A stretch of 64,000 nucleotides of DNA, from NCBI RefSeq assembly GCF_900143275.1, contig NZ_FSRO01000001.1, positions 2,746,116 through 2,810,115 of the forward strand, in the 5' to 3' direction. Position 1 is the first letter of the stretch, and each line of letters opens with the position of its first letter. The notes under the pieces are model-generated. The model was not told the origin of the DNA, ran no database searches, and worked only from the letters and a program-made list of their open reading frames with translations. Shown here piece by piece: positions 39,361 through 49,213 of the stretch. The DNA comes from Nitrosomonas cryotolerans ATCC 49181 (GTDB lineage Bacteria; Pseudomonadota; Gammaproteobacteria; Burkholderiales; Nitrosomonadaceae). Made by a program: the position numbers and the translations under genes.

Positions 39361-40515
39361 ATGCCAGCCACAAAAACATCTTTTCGTTTTGCAATCATTA
39401 TCGCCGCTATTATCGTTCTGGTTTTTGCAGGCTGGTATGCCACACGGCCTGAGCCTACAGCCGTTGATTTGGTCACTGTTACACGGGGCACAGTAGAAGC
39501 AACCATAGTTAACACCCGCGCAGGCACCATCAAGGCGTGTCGACGCGCTAACCTGGCACCGGTATCGGGCGGTCAAATTGCCAGACTGTGGGTACATGAA
39601 GGCCAGCGCGTTGAAAAGAATCAGGCCCTACTGGAATTGTGGAACGCTGATCTGGTTGCCCAGCGCGAATTGGCGCGGCGTCAACTTTCCATTGCCAGAA
39701 AACGGAGTCGCGAGGCCTGCATTATTGCTGAGAACGCACGGCGCGAATCAGTACGTACGCAACAACTCGTTGATAAGCATTTTGTCAGTTCACAACGAGC
39801 TGAAGACGCGGATGCTAATGCGCAAGCTCATCAGGCCAGTTGTGATGCAGCCACATCTGACATCAAGCGCGCACAAGCTCAAATTCAAGTCATAGAAGCC
39901 GGATTAGAACGCACCATTCTGACGGCACCTTTTGCAGGTATCATCGCACGCATTACGGGTGAGCTGGGTGAATACACCACACCTTCACCTCCCGGTATTC
40001 CTACACCACCGACAATTGATCTGATTGATGACAGCTGCCTTTATGTCAGTGCGCCCATGGATGAAGTGGATGCCCCCAAAATCAAAATTGGGCAGCCGGC
40101 CCGCATCACACTAGATGCGATGCCAGGACGGATTTTTGATGGACGAGTACGCCGGATTGCGCCTTATGTTACCGAAATCGAGAAACAAGCCCGTACCGTT
40201 GATATTGAAGTCGATTTTGCACAGATTCCGAAATATCCTTTGCTGGTAGGATATAGCGCTGATGTGGAAGCCATTATCGAGAAACATGACAACGTATTAC
40301 GTGTGCCCACTCAGACTATTCGGCAAAATAACAAGGTACTGGTAGTGGATGCCAATAATAAGCTGGAGGAACGCAGCCTCGAAACCGGGCTAGCTAACTG
40401 GGGATTTACAGAAATACTTAGCGGTCTTAAAGCCGGTGATCAAGTCGTGTCATCATTCGATCAGGGCGATATTCAGGCAGGCCTTCACGTACAACCAAAG
40501 AATAGTGAACCATGA
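39361..40515 (+). CDS. HlyD/MacA-type periplasmic adaptor of an ABC exporter
   Basis: The protein has 384 residues: an N-terminal membrane anchor (about 8-26), a biotinyl-lipoyl-like hybrid motif (APVSGGQIARLWVHEGQRV), a long helical hairpin (about 95-185), then barrel domains (TAPFAGIIARITGELGEY). Start ATG 39361; ten codons upstream are open but do not add similarity. It overlaps the ATPase gene by four bases. An outer-membrane TolC partner is not encoded nearby. Confidence 0.9.
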   Translation: MPATKTSFRFAIIIAAIIVLVFAGWYATRPEPTAVDLVTVTRGTVEATIVNTRAGTIKACRRANLAPVSGGQIARLWVHEGQRVEKNQALLELWNADLVAQRELARRQLSIARKRSREACIIAENARRESVRTQQLVDKHFVSSQRAEDADANAQAHQASCDAATSDIKRAQAQIQVIEAGLERTILTAPFAGIIARITGELGEYTTPSPPGIPTPPTIDLIDDSCLYVSAPMDEVDAPKIKIGQPARITLDAMPGRIFDGRVRRIAPYVTEIEKQARTVDIEVDFAQIPKYPLLVGYSADVEAIIEKHDNVLRVPTQTIRQNNKVLVVDANNKLEERSLETGLANWGFTEILSGLKAGDQVVSSFDQGDIQAGLHVQPKNSEP

Positions 40516-41183
40516 TTCATTTCTCTGCCATTACACGCATGTTTCATATGGGTGATCAAGCCGTATATGCACTGAATCAAATTAATCTGGATATTGCATC
40601 AGGTGAATACGTTTCTATCATGGGGGCATCCGGTTCCGGCAAATCGACACTACTTAATATTATCGGCTTGCTCGATCGACCCGATAGCGGCCACTACGAG
40701 CTTGATGGTCAAGATGTAACCCATCTGACTGAGACCGAACAGGCAAGAATACGGCGAGAGAAAATTGGATTTGTGTTTCAATCATTTCATTTGGTGCCCC
40801 GCTTAACAGCTGCGGAAAACATTGAATTACCCTTAATACTGGGCGGAATTTCGCCAGACGAACGCAAATCGCGGGTCGATGAAGCATTACACGCCTTTGA
40901 TCTCAAATCCCGTGCCCGGCATCGACCAGCCGAATTATCCGGTGGTCAACGGCAGCGTGTCGCTATCGCCCGCGCTACCATTTTACGTCCAGCTGCGATA
41001 CTGGCAGATGAACCAACCGGTAATCTGGATCATCATATCGGAGCAGAAGTCATGCTGCTGCTGGAAAACCTGCACCAAGCCGGGACAACGCTTATCATCG
41101 TGACCCATGACCGTGAACTGGGTGCACGTGCACATCGCCATATTGCCATGCGCGATGGAAAAATTGTGGCAGATGAGCCATGA
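40512..41183 (+). CDS. LolD/MacB-type ABC transporter ATPase
   Basis: The 223-residue ATPase has Walker A GASGSGKST, signature ELSGGQRQRVAIARA, Walker B AAILADEPTGNLD and H-loop IIVTHD. This sequence type pairs with FtsX-like permeases in mechanotransmission ABC systems. ATGA overlaps join it to the adaptor before it and the permease after it, so the four genes are translated as one unit. Confidence 0.93.
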   Translation: MIHFSAITRMFHMGDQAVYALNQINLDIASGEYVSIMGASGSGKSTLLNIIGLLDRPDSGHYELDGQDVTHLTETEQARIRREKIGFVFQSFHLVPRLTAAENIELPLILGGISPDERKSRVDEALHAFDLKSRARHRPAELSGGQRQRVAIARATILRPAAILADEPTGNLDHHIGAEVMLLLENLHQAGTTLIIVTHDRELGARAHRHIAMRDGKIVADEP

Positions 41184-42382
41184 CACTCTATGACACGCTC
41201 TCTCTATCCTTTAAAGCCATTACGAGTTACCGTACTCGTTCATTGCTGATTATCCTGGCAATGGCGCTCGGGGTTGCGGCGGTGATCATGCTAACCGCAC
41301 TAGGCGATGGTGCGCGACAATATGTAGCAAACCAGTTCTCATCAATCGGAACCAATCTGATTATTGTCATGCCCGGACGCGCAGAGACTTCAGGTGCATT
41401 TCTCGGCGCCGCATTGGGACAAACACCCCGCGATTTAACGCTGAAGGATGCTCAACTGCTCGGTCGTCTGCCGCAAATCAGACGCTACGCGCCACTCAAT
41501 GTGGGTGCAATAGAATTGAGCGCGGCCAATCGCTTACGTGAAGTCACTGTACTCGGCAGTACCGCTGATTTGATACCCATACGACATATGAATCTGGCCC
41601 AGGGTCATTTTCTTTCTCAAGGTTCAGAACACAGCGCACAAATCGTGCTCGGGGCCAAATTAGCGCATGAATTCTTTCCCCGCAGCCAGGCCATCGGTCA
41701 ACGCGTTCGACTGGGGGAGCGACGTTTTCTTGTTTCAGGTGTATTGGCTTCACAAGGTGAAAGCATGGGTTATAACACCGATGAAATTGTTATTATTCCC
41801 ATTGAACACGCACAGGCCTTATTCAATACGTCATCGCTGTTTCGTATTCTGATTGAGGCGAAAAGCAGTCTGGATATTCAGTCTGCAAAACAAGCCATAC
41901 AGGCAACCCTGAAGCAAAGCCATGATGGTGAAGATGATATTACCGTCATCACACAAGATGCCGTGCTCAAGACCTTTGATCGTATTCTGCGTGCTCTGAC
42001 CCTGGCTGTTGCAGGTATCGCCGCCATCAGTCTGGCTGTTGCCGGTATTTTAGTCATGAATGTCATGCTGGTAGCAGTCAGTCAGCGCACATCAGAAATT
42101 GGCTTACTCAAAGCAATTGGCGCCAGTGCTGCTGATATTCGTCACCTGTTTTTTGCCGAAGCACTCTGGTTATCCCTGGCGGGTGCATCCATTGGCTTTT
42201 TATTAGGCCAACTAGGCAGCCTGGCGTTGCGGCTGGCCTATCCCCAACTACCAGCCTGGGCACCTGTCTGGGCGAGTTTAGCCGGCATTTCTGTTGCCTT
42301 GCTCACCGGCATTCTCGCCAGCTTGTTCCCGGCCAGGCGGGCAGCTCGGCTTGATGCGGTAACGGCGCTCAATAAAAAATGA
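41180..42382 (+). CDS. FtsX/MacB-type permease, first
   Basis: 400 residues with the MacB arrangement: one N-terminal helix (SYRTRSLLIILAMALG), a periplasmic core domain (about 45-265), and three C-terminal helices ending PARRAARLDAVTALNKK. The conserved cytoplasmic EIGLLKAIGASAADI segment is present. It overlaps the ATPase and the second permease by four bases each. A heterodimer with the next gene product is likely. Confidence 0.92.
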   Translation: MTLYDTLSLSFKAITSYRTRSLLIILAMALGVAAVIMLTALGDGARQYVANQFSSIGTNLIIVMPGRAETSGAFLGAALGQTPRDLTLKDAQLLGRLPQIRRYAPLNVGAIELSAANRLREVTVLGSTADLIPIRHMNLAQGHFLSQGSEHSAQIVLGAKLAHEFFPRSQAIGQRVRLGERRFLVSGVLASQGESMGYNTDEIVIIPIEHAQALFNTSSLFRILIEAKSSLDIQSAKQAIQATLKQSHDGEDDITVITQDAVLKTFDRILRALTLAVAGIAAISLAVAGILVMNVMLVAVSQRTSEIGLLKAIGASAADIRHLFFAEALWLSLAGASIGFLLGQLGSLALRLAYPQLPAWAPVWASLAGISVALLTGILASLFPARRAARLDAVTALNKK

Positions 42383-43578
42383 ATCTCGCCGATACATTCC
42401 ATTTTGCATTTCGCTCTTTGACGGCACACCGTTTACGTACCTTTTTATCTACAACGGGTATTGCAATAGGCATTGCAGCAGTCATTCTACTAACTTCGAT
42501 TGGTGAAGGAATACAGCAATTTGTACTGTCGGAATTTACCCAGTTTGGCACCAATATCCTGAATATCACACCCGGTAAAATTAATACACATGGCGGATCG
42601 CTAGGTGCAATTGGCAGTGCGCGATTGCTGACTATCGAAGACGCTATTGCACTCAAACATTCCCATTATGCCCGATATATCAATGCCAGTGTAATGGGTA
42701 ATGCAGAGGTCCGTGCTCAGGGGCGCAGTCGGCGTGTCACTGTCTATGGACAAAGTCCTGATTTTCTCCATGTTTTCAACATGACGGTAGCAACTGGCCA
42801 ATTTTTACCTGCTGATGACCCACGAAATCCACGTGCTTACGCTGTACTGGGTTCCAAGGTACGAACAGAATTATTTGGCCAGGCCAACCCTCTGGGCAGT
42901 ATTTTGCAGGTAGGTTCATCCCGCTTTCGTATCATCGGGGTCATGGCATCTAAAGGACAGGTACTGGGGTTCGATCTGGATGATACCGTTTATATTCCAA
43001 CGACACGAGCATTGGAAGTCTTCAATCGGGAAGGTTTAATGGAAATCAATATGGCCTATCCACCGGATGCGCCACTACCCGCAATAATGGCGGACGCTCG
43101 CCGCATTCTGATAGCACGTCACGGACGTGAGGATTTCACGCTCACACCTCAACAACAGATGCTAACCACACTCAATACTGTGTTAAATGTATTGCAATTT
43201 GCGGTCGCCGCATTAGGCAGCATTTCTTTATTAGTCGGCGCTGTCGGCATGATAACCTTGATGCATATCGCGGTCACCGAACGGATTTCTGAAATCGGCC
43301 TGCTGGCGGCATTGGGTGCAACCCGGGCACGTATTCGCCTTTTATTCTTAATGGAATCCATCATACTTTCCACACTCGGCGGTCTCGCTGGATTAGCCAT
43401 CGGAAGCGGGATTGCCTGGCTACTTAAAATTTGGGTAGATAACCTGCCTGTCAGTACACCCTGGGATTATGTGCTGGGTGCATTGGGCTTGTCCGTATTC
43501 ATTGGTTTGGCTGCCGGGGTCATCCCGGCGATGCGTGCGGCCAAATTAAATCCCGTCGAAGCCTTGCGATCAGAATAG
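42379..43578 (+). CDS. FtsX/MacB-type permease, second
   Basis: 399 residues with the same topology as the preceding gene: HRLRTFLSTTGIAIGIA at the N-terminus, periplasmic core, ISEIGLLAALGATRARI, and a C-terminal PAMRAAKLNPVEALRSE. The two permeases are distant paralogues. Together with the ATPase and adaptor they form a four-gene exporter of unknown substrate (antibiotic, peptide or lipoprotein). Confidence 0.92.
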   Translation: MNLADTFHFAFRSLTAHRLRTFLSTTGIAIGIAAVILLTSIGEGIQQFVLSEFTQFGTNILNITPGKINTHGGSLGAIGSARLLTIEDAIALKHSHYARYINASVMGNAEVRAQGRSRRVTVYGQSPDFLHVFNMTVATGQFLPADDPRNPRAYAVLGSKVRTELFGQANPLGSILQVGSSRFRIIGVMASKGQVLGFDLDDTVYIPTTRALEVFNREGLMEINMAYPPDAPLPAIMADARRILIARHGREDFTLTPQQQMLTTLNTVLNVLQFAVAALGSISLLVGAVGMITLMHIAVTERISEIGLLAALGATRARIRLLFLMESIILSTLGGLAGLAIGSGIAWLLKIWVDNLPVSTPWDYVLGALGLSVFIGLAAGVIPAMRAAKLNPVEALRSE

Positions 43579-43603
43579 AACTGCATTCACTTAGTTGCGA
43601 CGG

Positions 43604-44173
43604 CTAGTCATCGTCATCATGATCGTGATCGTGATCGTGATCGTGATCGTGATCGTGATGATGATAGTGAGCCAATGCAGGATTATCACCCAGGAAAGAA
43701 ACTTCCCAATTCGATGACTTGCCCCGACGTTGCATATGAACCGTATTCACCACACCATTAATTTCAACGCAGGGAATGATCAAGATACCATCATCCAGGT
43801 TGACCGTAGAAATACATTCTCCGACACTGATCACTGCTTTAGGAACCAGACAGCTTGATACATCAACTGCGACCGCGTCTACTATTGGACCGGTTTCAGA
43901 AAACGGATGGATGGTAACAACAGCATAATCTGCTTCAATTACCACATCGGTTGCAGTTGCCAGCAAATCATTAGCCAGCAGATTCCCTGCGGGATCCAGC
44001 AAGGGGTCGGCACACTGACTGATCTGACCATTCAGAAGATTTCTGACAATCAGTCCGCCATCCGCTATGAAAATCTTGTCACCGGCAACAGCAACGGATT
44101 CCGCATAGGTTACGACCGGATGCAGCATAAAAAAAGCAAATAAAACTATCGTTGATCTTATTATTTTCTTCAT
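43604..44173 (-). CDS. Secreted protein with a C-terminal His-Asp repeat tail
   Basis: The protein has 189 residues with a signal peptide (about 1-24, ending TYA). The mature part has four or more Cys and beta-rich segments (DKIFIADGGLIVRNLLNGQ). It ends in a tail of alternating His and Asp (about 20 residues) that could bind Ni, Zn or Cu. The tail is encoded by a tandem hexanucleotide repeat. No domain name was recognised. It converges on the exporter operon. Confidence 0.72.
   Translation of the reverse strand: MKKIIRSTIVLFAFFMLHPVVTYAESVAVAGDKIFIADGGLIVRNLLNGQISQCADPLLDPAGNLLANDLLATATDVVIEADYAVVTIHPFSETGPIVDAVAVDVSSCLVPKAVISVGECISTVNLDDGILIIPCVEINGVVNTVHMQRRGKSSNWEVSFLGDNPALAHYHHHDHDHDHDHDHDHDDDD
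43621..43656. repeat. Six tandem copies of GATCGT within the His-Asp tail
   Basis: Six perfect GATCGT units occupy 43621-43656, followed by degenerate GATGAT units. The unit is six bases, so slippage changes the tail by one Asp-His pair without shifting the frame. Each unit also contains GATC. Confidence 0.9.
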
Positions 44174-44386
44174 AAAAGTATCGCTCTTGTTTATTTATCG
44201 CGATCACTCAATTTCTACAACAGACAGGCAGGTAAACCGAAGTGATGTAAAGACAGCATTAGCGCCACATGAGTTTGATAACCGTACTGATTGAATCTGA
44301 TAGCCGTGTTGATCGTCCGAAGCAGATTCACAATGAAATTTCAATGACAGCTTGTTCTAGTTAGATGAAGTGAAGGTATTGCATGC

Positions 44387-44971
44387 TTACCAGGCGCGTA
44401 TCCGGCCCGTATCAATGTGTAAAAAATCGGATGCTGGATAATATCCGACGCCCCCTGCTTCCAGAGATAAAGCCGCCTTACGCAAGGTAGACAACATCTG
44501 CCCCGGCAACCGGATATCAATGGCTTTGCCCTGCATATGCAAACTTTTCTTGGCTACACCGCCACTACTTGCCATTAGCATGGCATTCGTGCTGGCTGAT
44601 CGATATCCCGAGATCACATGAAATTCCTGAGTTGTCCCAATCTCACTACGCAGTAGCTGCAACACATTAAGTAGATTTGGATCGATAGCACACCGCTCAT
44701 CAGTACGATGATCGCGTAATACCATCTCAATCGCCTGCAACGCTTCCGGTATATATTGACCTTCAGCCCAGTACGTTGATTGGACACGCTCGCCGGTGTG
44801 TAAATTCAGAAAAGAAAGCCTTCGCTCTGATATATTGAGTATCTTCGCTTGTGCTGTAGGTAATGCGATTAATGCGCAGGCACCCAGGCCAGCTTTTAAA
44901 AAATGACGACGATTCAGATTGGATTTAATCGTTTGTTGTTGATTATAATCAGCAGATTCTTGTGTAAACAT
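44387..44971 (-). CDS. Tat-exported DUF882/YcbK-like M15 peptidase
   Basis: The protein has 194 residues. The twin-arginine signal NRRHFLKAGLGACALIALP (about residues 20-40) predicts Tat export. The DUF882 domain shows the M15-type zinc-site segments SGYRSASTNAML, SLHMQGKAIDIR and DFLHIDTG. Family members are murein D-alanyl endopeptidase-like. It lies just downstream of the L,D-transpeptidase on the same strand, a pairing seen with E. coli ycbB-ycbK. Confidence 0.92.
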   Translation of the reverse strand: MFTQESADYNQQQTIKSNLNRRHFLKAGLGACALIALPTAQAKILNISERRLSFLNLHTGERVQSTYWAEGQYIPEALQAIEMVLRDHRTDERCAIDPNLLNVLQLLRSEIGTTQEFHVISGYRSASTNAMLMASSGGVAKKSLHMQGKAIDIRLPGQMLSTLRKAALSLEAGGVGYYPASDFLHIDTGRIRAW

Positions 44972-45047
44972 CCTTACCCCTCCAAATGGTGAGGTTACTG
45001 TAGCACAGTTCTGCCATCACGTTAGCAGTAATCTGTAGAAACTCAGG

Positions 45048-46673
45048 CTACCAGCGCGCAAAATTTAGCGCCCGCGCATCTCGCCCGTAAATATCCGGCG
45101 AGTAATGTACGCTGCTTTTTTCATCCACCCAGGCTGTCATGTACACAATGTATATAGGCAACGGCTTGGACAAGTTGACTGTAGTCGTTTTTCCTTCCCG
45201 CATTTTAGCAACCAGATCGGGCACGACACCTGTTTTATTGAGCGCAATGCCCGCCAATGCCATTGGTTTTTCCAACCGGATACAGCCTGAGCTGAATGTC
45301 CGAACATCACGCTGAAACAATGATTTCGAAGGAGTATCATGCAAATAGATACTAAATGGATTAGGCAGCATAAATTTAATAGTGCCCAGTGCATTCTTAA
45401 CACCCGGGTCCTGACGCAGGATATAAGGAAAACCCTTTCTTATGGCTTGCCAATCAATACTATCCGGATCCAACGGCTCAGAATTATAATCATAATTCTG
45501 ATAGACCTTGATCCCTTGTTTTTCGAAGAATCCAGGATCACGCTGCTGCTTCGGCAATAAATCCTGACGGGCAATACTCGCCGGAATATTCCAGAATGGG
45601 TTGATAATCAGGTGTGTAACGCGGCTACTGAAGCTCGGTGTCGAACGATAATCATGTCCCACGATGATACGCATATCCAGCGCAGGTTCGCCCCGCTCTA
45701 CGGCCGTCAATCTAAAACCCGCTATATTAACCAATAAATAGCGTTCGCCTAAATGCGCGGGCAGCCAGCGAAGGCGTTCCAGATTAAGACGCAACTGACG
45801 AATCTTCCCTTCAGGCGTCATATTCAGCGCACGCACTGTCTTTTTTCCAATAACCCCATCTGCATTCAATCCATGCTGTGCCTGAAATACTTTGATCGCG
45901 TTCACCAGCGCATCATCATAGTGTTTACTCTGATCCTGCTTAATGTTGTATGCCGCAATATCATACAATTTGTATGCTTCTGCTATTCGATTCCGGATTA
46001 ACGGGATCACCGCATGAATGCCGTTCGGCCTGATGAGTGAAACATCGGGCAGCTGAGTCCAGGCGGTTTGGTTAGTTACCCATTTTCTATAACGCGCCAA
46101 TGCCTTTTTCAGTAATTGATAGCTCGGAGACGCTGGTGACAAGCTCACCAGTGCACTTGACAGACTATCCGCAGCTAGCGCTTCCAGCAAGAAAGGAACC
46201 GGATCAAAGAGCTGCTGTGGAATATGCCAGTCAGGATCGGCTATGGATGCGGGCAAATAACCACTTTTCAAATCTCGCGCCAGCATCAACAGTGCCTGTG
46301 TTGTTCCCAACTCCAGTTCAAATAATGCATTGGCTGTATGATCAATCTGCGACCGAAGCTGTCGCAACCGCTGCAATCGGTAGTCGGCGCTATTCAGTCC
46401 CTCAGCATCGGCTGTTTCAATAAAGGCAAGCGCATCATCAAGCCGTGATAACGGTTGATTAGATTCTACCCAGACAGGTTGATATTCCCGCGCAGAATAA
46501 AACCGGTGCACATCTGGCAGACTCATATCAACAGACGCAATCACGGAGAATTGGGTCAGTTGGCTATGTAGTGTCTTAGCTTCGGCTGTCCATACGCTAA
46601 CAACGAGCATTAACGATAACAAAAAAACCGTTTTGCCGACCCGGCAGAGCAATCGTATCGAATCAATCATCAT
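45048..46673 (-). CDS. L,D-transpeptidase, YcbB/LdtD type
   Basis: About 541 residues from ATG 46673: signal peptide (about 5-30), a helical scaffold domain, a PG_binding_1 domain (FQAQHGLNADGVIGKKTV), and a YkuD catalytic domain with His in YLHDTPSK and nucleophile Cys in FSSGCIRLEKP. It makes 3-3 cross-links in peptidoglycan. A GTG 13 codons upstream (46712) is an alternative start, but neither has a clear ribosome site. It probably shares an operon with the peptidase at 44387. Confidence 0.92.
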   Translation of the reverse strand: MMIDSIRLLCRVGKTVFLLSLMLVVSVWTAEAKTLHSQLTQFSVIASVDMSLPDVHRFYSAREYQPVWVESNQPLSRLDDALAFIETADAEGLNSADYRLQRLRQLRSQIDHTANALFELELGTTQALLMLARDLKSGYLPASIADPDWHIPQQLFDPVPFLLEALAADSLSSALVSLSPASPSYQLLKKALARYRKWVTNQTAWTQLPDVSLIRPNGIHAVIPLIRNRIAEAYKLYDIAAYNIKQDQSKHYDDALVNAIKVFQAQHGLNADGVIGKKTVRALNMTPEGKIRQLRLNLERLRWLPAHLGERYLLVNIAGFRLTAVERGEPALDMRIIVGHDYRSTPSFSSRVTHLIINPFWNIPASIARQDLLPKQQRDPGFFEKQGIKVYQNYDYNSEPLDPDSIDWQAIRKGFPYILRQDPGVKNALGTIKFMLPNPFSIYLHDTPSKSLFQRDVRTFSSGCIRLEKPMALAGIALNKTGVVPDLVAKMREGKTTTVNLSKPLPIYIVYMTAWVDEKSSVHYSPDIYGRDARALNFARW

Positions 46674-46712
46674 GTCATTATCAATGGTAAGAATAAAACA
46701 AACCTGCCTCAC

Positions 46713-47086
46713 AAATAAGCTACTGTCCGTAATAGATATTACCTAACTTCGCAGTTAATTAACAGTAGGATGCAAGACAGAAGGTATGCATCGCTCCATA
46801 TCGATCATGAGAATATTTTTATTTCATCGGTGATCTTTGATAACTATCAAAGACAGGCAACCACAATCAAATTTATCGTATCCATCAACGCTTCTGTTAC
46901 AGTCATGCCTGACCAGAAAATATGCAATACCACAATTCATCATAAGATGATGCATAATAATACGAGTGCTCGCTTAACCATCACGCTGAATAAGCGGGTT
47001 AATGTCGCTGCTACCGGCATTTCACATTTATTTTATTTAAAACCAGATTTTCATTTGCTACCACCATCTCTTAAATAACGATCACT
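46713..47086. other. Intergenic region, no supported gene
   Basis: About 370 bp between divergent genes. A 102-codon plus-strand frame (46770-47078) has no ribosome site and no recognisable composition. Promoters for both flanking genes should lie here; none was assigned. Confidence 0.4.
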
Positions 47087-48586
47087 ATGCCTATTAGCCC
47101 CGTTATTCTGTGGACCGATGCCTTGATCTATCTGTTAGTCATCATAGTCATCGCTTTTGCCTGGTCTGCGCGGAAAAACAAACACCTTTTGGATTCCTGG
47201 CAGCGTGTTTGCCATAGTACCAGCGGTATGGTTTCATTGACGGTTTTATGCTTCTTTATCACTATTGGCTTATTGGATACGCTGCATTTCAGGCCAGCAC
47301 TTGAAAACAGGGATCATCAGGGTGAAATAGTGTATAGCGTTGAAGTACTCAGCCTTTTCGATGTCATAGTCACCCCTCTGCGTACCCGTGTAGAAAAAAC
47401 TTATTCAGCACCTCTGGCCACACACCTGTACACAAAAGAAAACGTGGATCTGCCAGATGGCAAACGCACACGGGAATTTACCCGTTTGGAATTTGGCGGC
47501 GCACATTTGCAACACCCTGAAACACAACATAAAACAGATATTTTATGGCGGACGGCAAAAGGTATCGGACTGGGATTGCTAATATGGGCCGGACTGACTC
47601 TCTGCCTCAGTATCATATTGGCCCGTCGAAATGCCCAGAGCCTGTTGCAATCATTATCTGCTATCGGACGGGGTGCCACAGAAATACCCTGGCGAGCCAT
47701 ATTGATTACGCTGGCCATCATACTCTCGCTTGCGGGGGCGGCATCGCTGTTATCCACACATTATCATGTTCTTGGAACCGATAAGGTGGGACAGGATACG
47801 CTCTATCAAGCGCTCAAGAGCATCCGTACCGGATTAGTCATCGGGACACTCACTACCCTCATTATGCTGCCCTTCGCATTACTACTGGGGATTACGGCGG
47901 GTTATTTCCGAGGCTGGATAGATGACGTGATTCAGTATACCTACACGACCCTGGGCTCAATCCCCAGCGTTTTGCTGATTGCAGCTGCCGTACTCATTAT
48001 GCAGGTATACATCGAAACCCATCCGGATCTATTCGATACCAGTGCAGCGCGAGCCGATTTACGGTTGTTATTTCTTTGTGTCATACTGGGCATCACCAGT
48101 TGGACCGGCCTATGCCGTTTATTACGCGGCGAAACCTTGAAATTACGTGAAATGGAATATATCCAGGCCGCGCACGCATTTGGTGTTTCCCACTGGCGCA
48201 TTATCAGTCGTCATATTCTTCCCAATGTGATGCATATTGTATTAATTGTTACCGTCATGGATTTCAGTGGATTGATTCTGGCAGAAGCCGTGTTGTCTTA
48301 TGTCGGCGTCGGTGTCGACCCTTCTATGACCAGCTTCGGTAACATGATTAATGCCGCACGCCTGGAAATGGCGCGTGAACCCATGGTATGGTGGGCTCTG
48401 TTCGCCGCATTTAGTTTTATGTTTACACTCGTACTCTGTGCCAACCTATTTGCCGATGCCGTTCAGAATGCATTTGATCCGCGCACCAGAACATCACCCA
48501 GTAAAATAGCTATTTCCCGTCATCACAAAAAACAGGCGGTCTCGATCAACCGTCCCGCATCCAACGACCACGGTGGTCATACGTAA
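47087..48586 (+). CDS. Peptide/oligopeptide ABC permease (OppC/YejE type)
   Basis: The protein has 499 residues. A long N-terminal part with two or three helices and a periplasmic stretch precedes the BPD_transp_1 domain (about 230-470), which carries the EAA-like loop YIQAAHAFGVSHWRIISRHILPN. The C-terminus is basic. The N-terminal extension is typical of YejE-like permeases. The matching double ATPase is at 49214, but 630 bp of IS relics separate them, and no OppB-like permease or binding protein is adjacent. Confidence 0.87.
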   Translation: MPISPVILWTDALIYLLVIIVIAFAWSARKNKHLLDSWQRVCHSTSGMVSLTVLCFFITIGLLDTLHFRPALENRDHQGEIVYSVEVLSLFDVIVTPLRTRVEKTYSAPLATHLYTKENVDLPDGKRTREFTRLEFGGAHLQHPETQHKTDILWRTAKGIGLGLLIWAGLTLCLSIILARRNAQSLLQSLSAIGRGATEIPWRAILITLAIILSLAGAASLLSTHYHVLGTDKVGQDTLYQALKSIRTGLVIGTLTTLIMLPFALLLGITAGYFRGWIDDVIQYTYTTLGSIPSVLLIAAAVLIMQVYIETHPDLFDTSAARADLRLLFLCVILGITSWTGLCRLLRGETLKLREMEYIQAAHAFGVSHWRIISRHILPNVMHIVLIVTVMDFSGLILAEAVLSYVGVGVDPSMTSFGNMINAARLEMAREPMVWWALFAAFSFMFTLVLCANLFADAVQNAFDPRTRTSPSKIAISRHHKKQAVSINRPASNDHGGHT

Positions 48587-48641
48587 ACACCTGGCACAGC
48601 ATCTTTTTGATTACCTCCCCATAAAGGGAGAAGATGCCAAT

Positions 48642-48887
48642 TCAATGACTGCAACCCGAGAGCACCCAAATGCAAACAAGCTTGATGCCATTTACAAGGG
48701 CTAATCCAGCCAGCCCGACGATTAAAAAATTCAACGCAGCGTTGACGTTACGCTCACGGATTAGCCCGCACGCAGGATATCTCCATTCACGTACATTTAA
48801 CGACATCTTCCCCACCAGGTGGCCACAGCCCGAACAGCGCTTTAGCGCAACAAAACAAGGGGCAATGCCGATCAGGGTGCAGCCATG
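48642..48887 (-). pseudogene. TnpB C-terminal remnant of a second IS605-type family
   Basis: The minus strand encodes a zinc ribbon RCSGCGHLVGKM then SLNVREWRYPACGLIRERN and VNAALNFLIVGLAGLA, ending at TGA 48642-48644. This is the usual TnpB tail (CSxCG, VREW, CxxCG, NAAxN), with the catalytic Asp of the RDxNAA segment changed (RERNVNAA). The frame is closed upstream by a TAG, so only about 80 codons survive. It is a different TnpB branch from the full copies. Confidence 0.75.
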
Positions 48888-49059
48888 CTACAGCCACGGG
48901 TACGCAAGCTATTTCTTTAGTTCAGTCGACCGGCGGGCGGTTACGTGACAGCTAATCTACTCCTGCCATTGATAATAAGCATCCATGTGCGAACGCAACC
49001 TATCGTGACAGACAAAATGCACACAACCCAACCTATTCGCAAGCAAAATGGTCTGAGCT

Positions 49060-49213
49060 TTAACTGGGTAAAACCAGAACCTGAAAACACGTTTAATATC
49101 CACATTTCACACGATGCAATCATGCGCTGTAATATAGAAACCGACCGAGGCAACAAACCCAAACCGTCTCCTCACCTCTCCAACCTGCGGGTTGGGATTT
49201 CTCGGAGATTTTG
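49060..49213 (+). repeat. Right-end relic of an IS605-type element
   Basis: TGGGTAAAACCAGAACCTG at about 49069 and the hairpin CCAACC-tgcg-GGTTGG, followed by GATTTCTCGGAG, resemble tnpB downstream regions and the shorter relic at 28497. The GGAG of this relic (49205-49208) now lies where the ribosome site of the next gene is expected. Confidence 0.35.

Noticed and set aside
43618..43660. Possible CRISPR or iteron array from regular GATCGT repeats
   Set aside because: The units are contiguous six-base repeats inside a reading frame, with no spacers; they encode a His-Asp tail.
46770..47078. 102-codon frame between the L,D-transpeptidase and the peptide permease
   Set aside because: No ribosome site or family resemblance; it fills a divergent promoter region.
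48945..49213. 89-codon plus-strand frame before the double ATPase
   Set aside because: It overlaps IS-end relic sequence and has no domain; a real gene is not supported.
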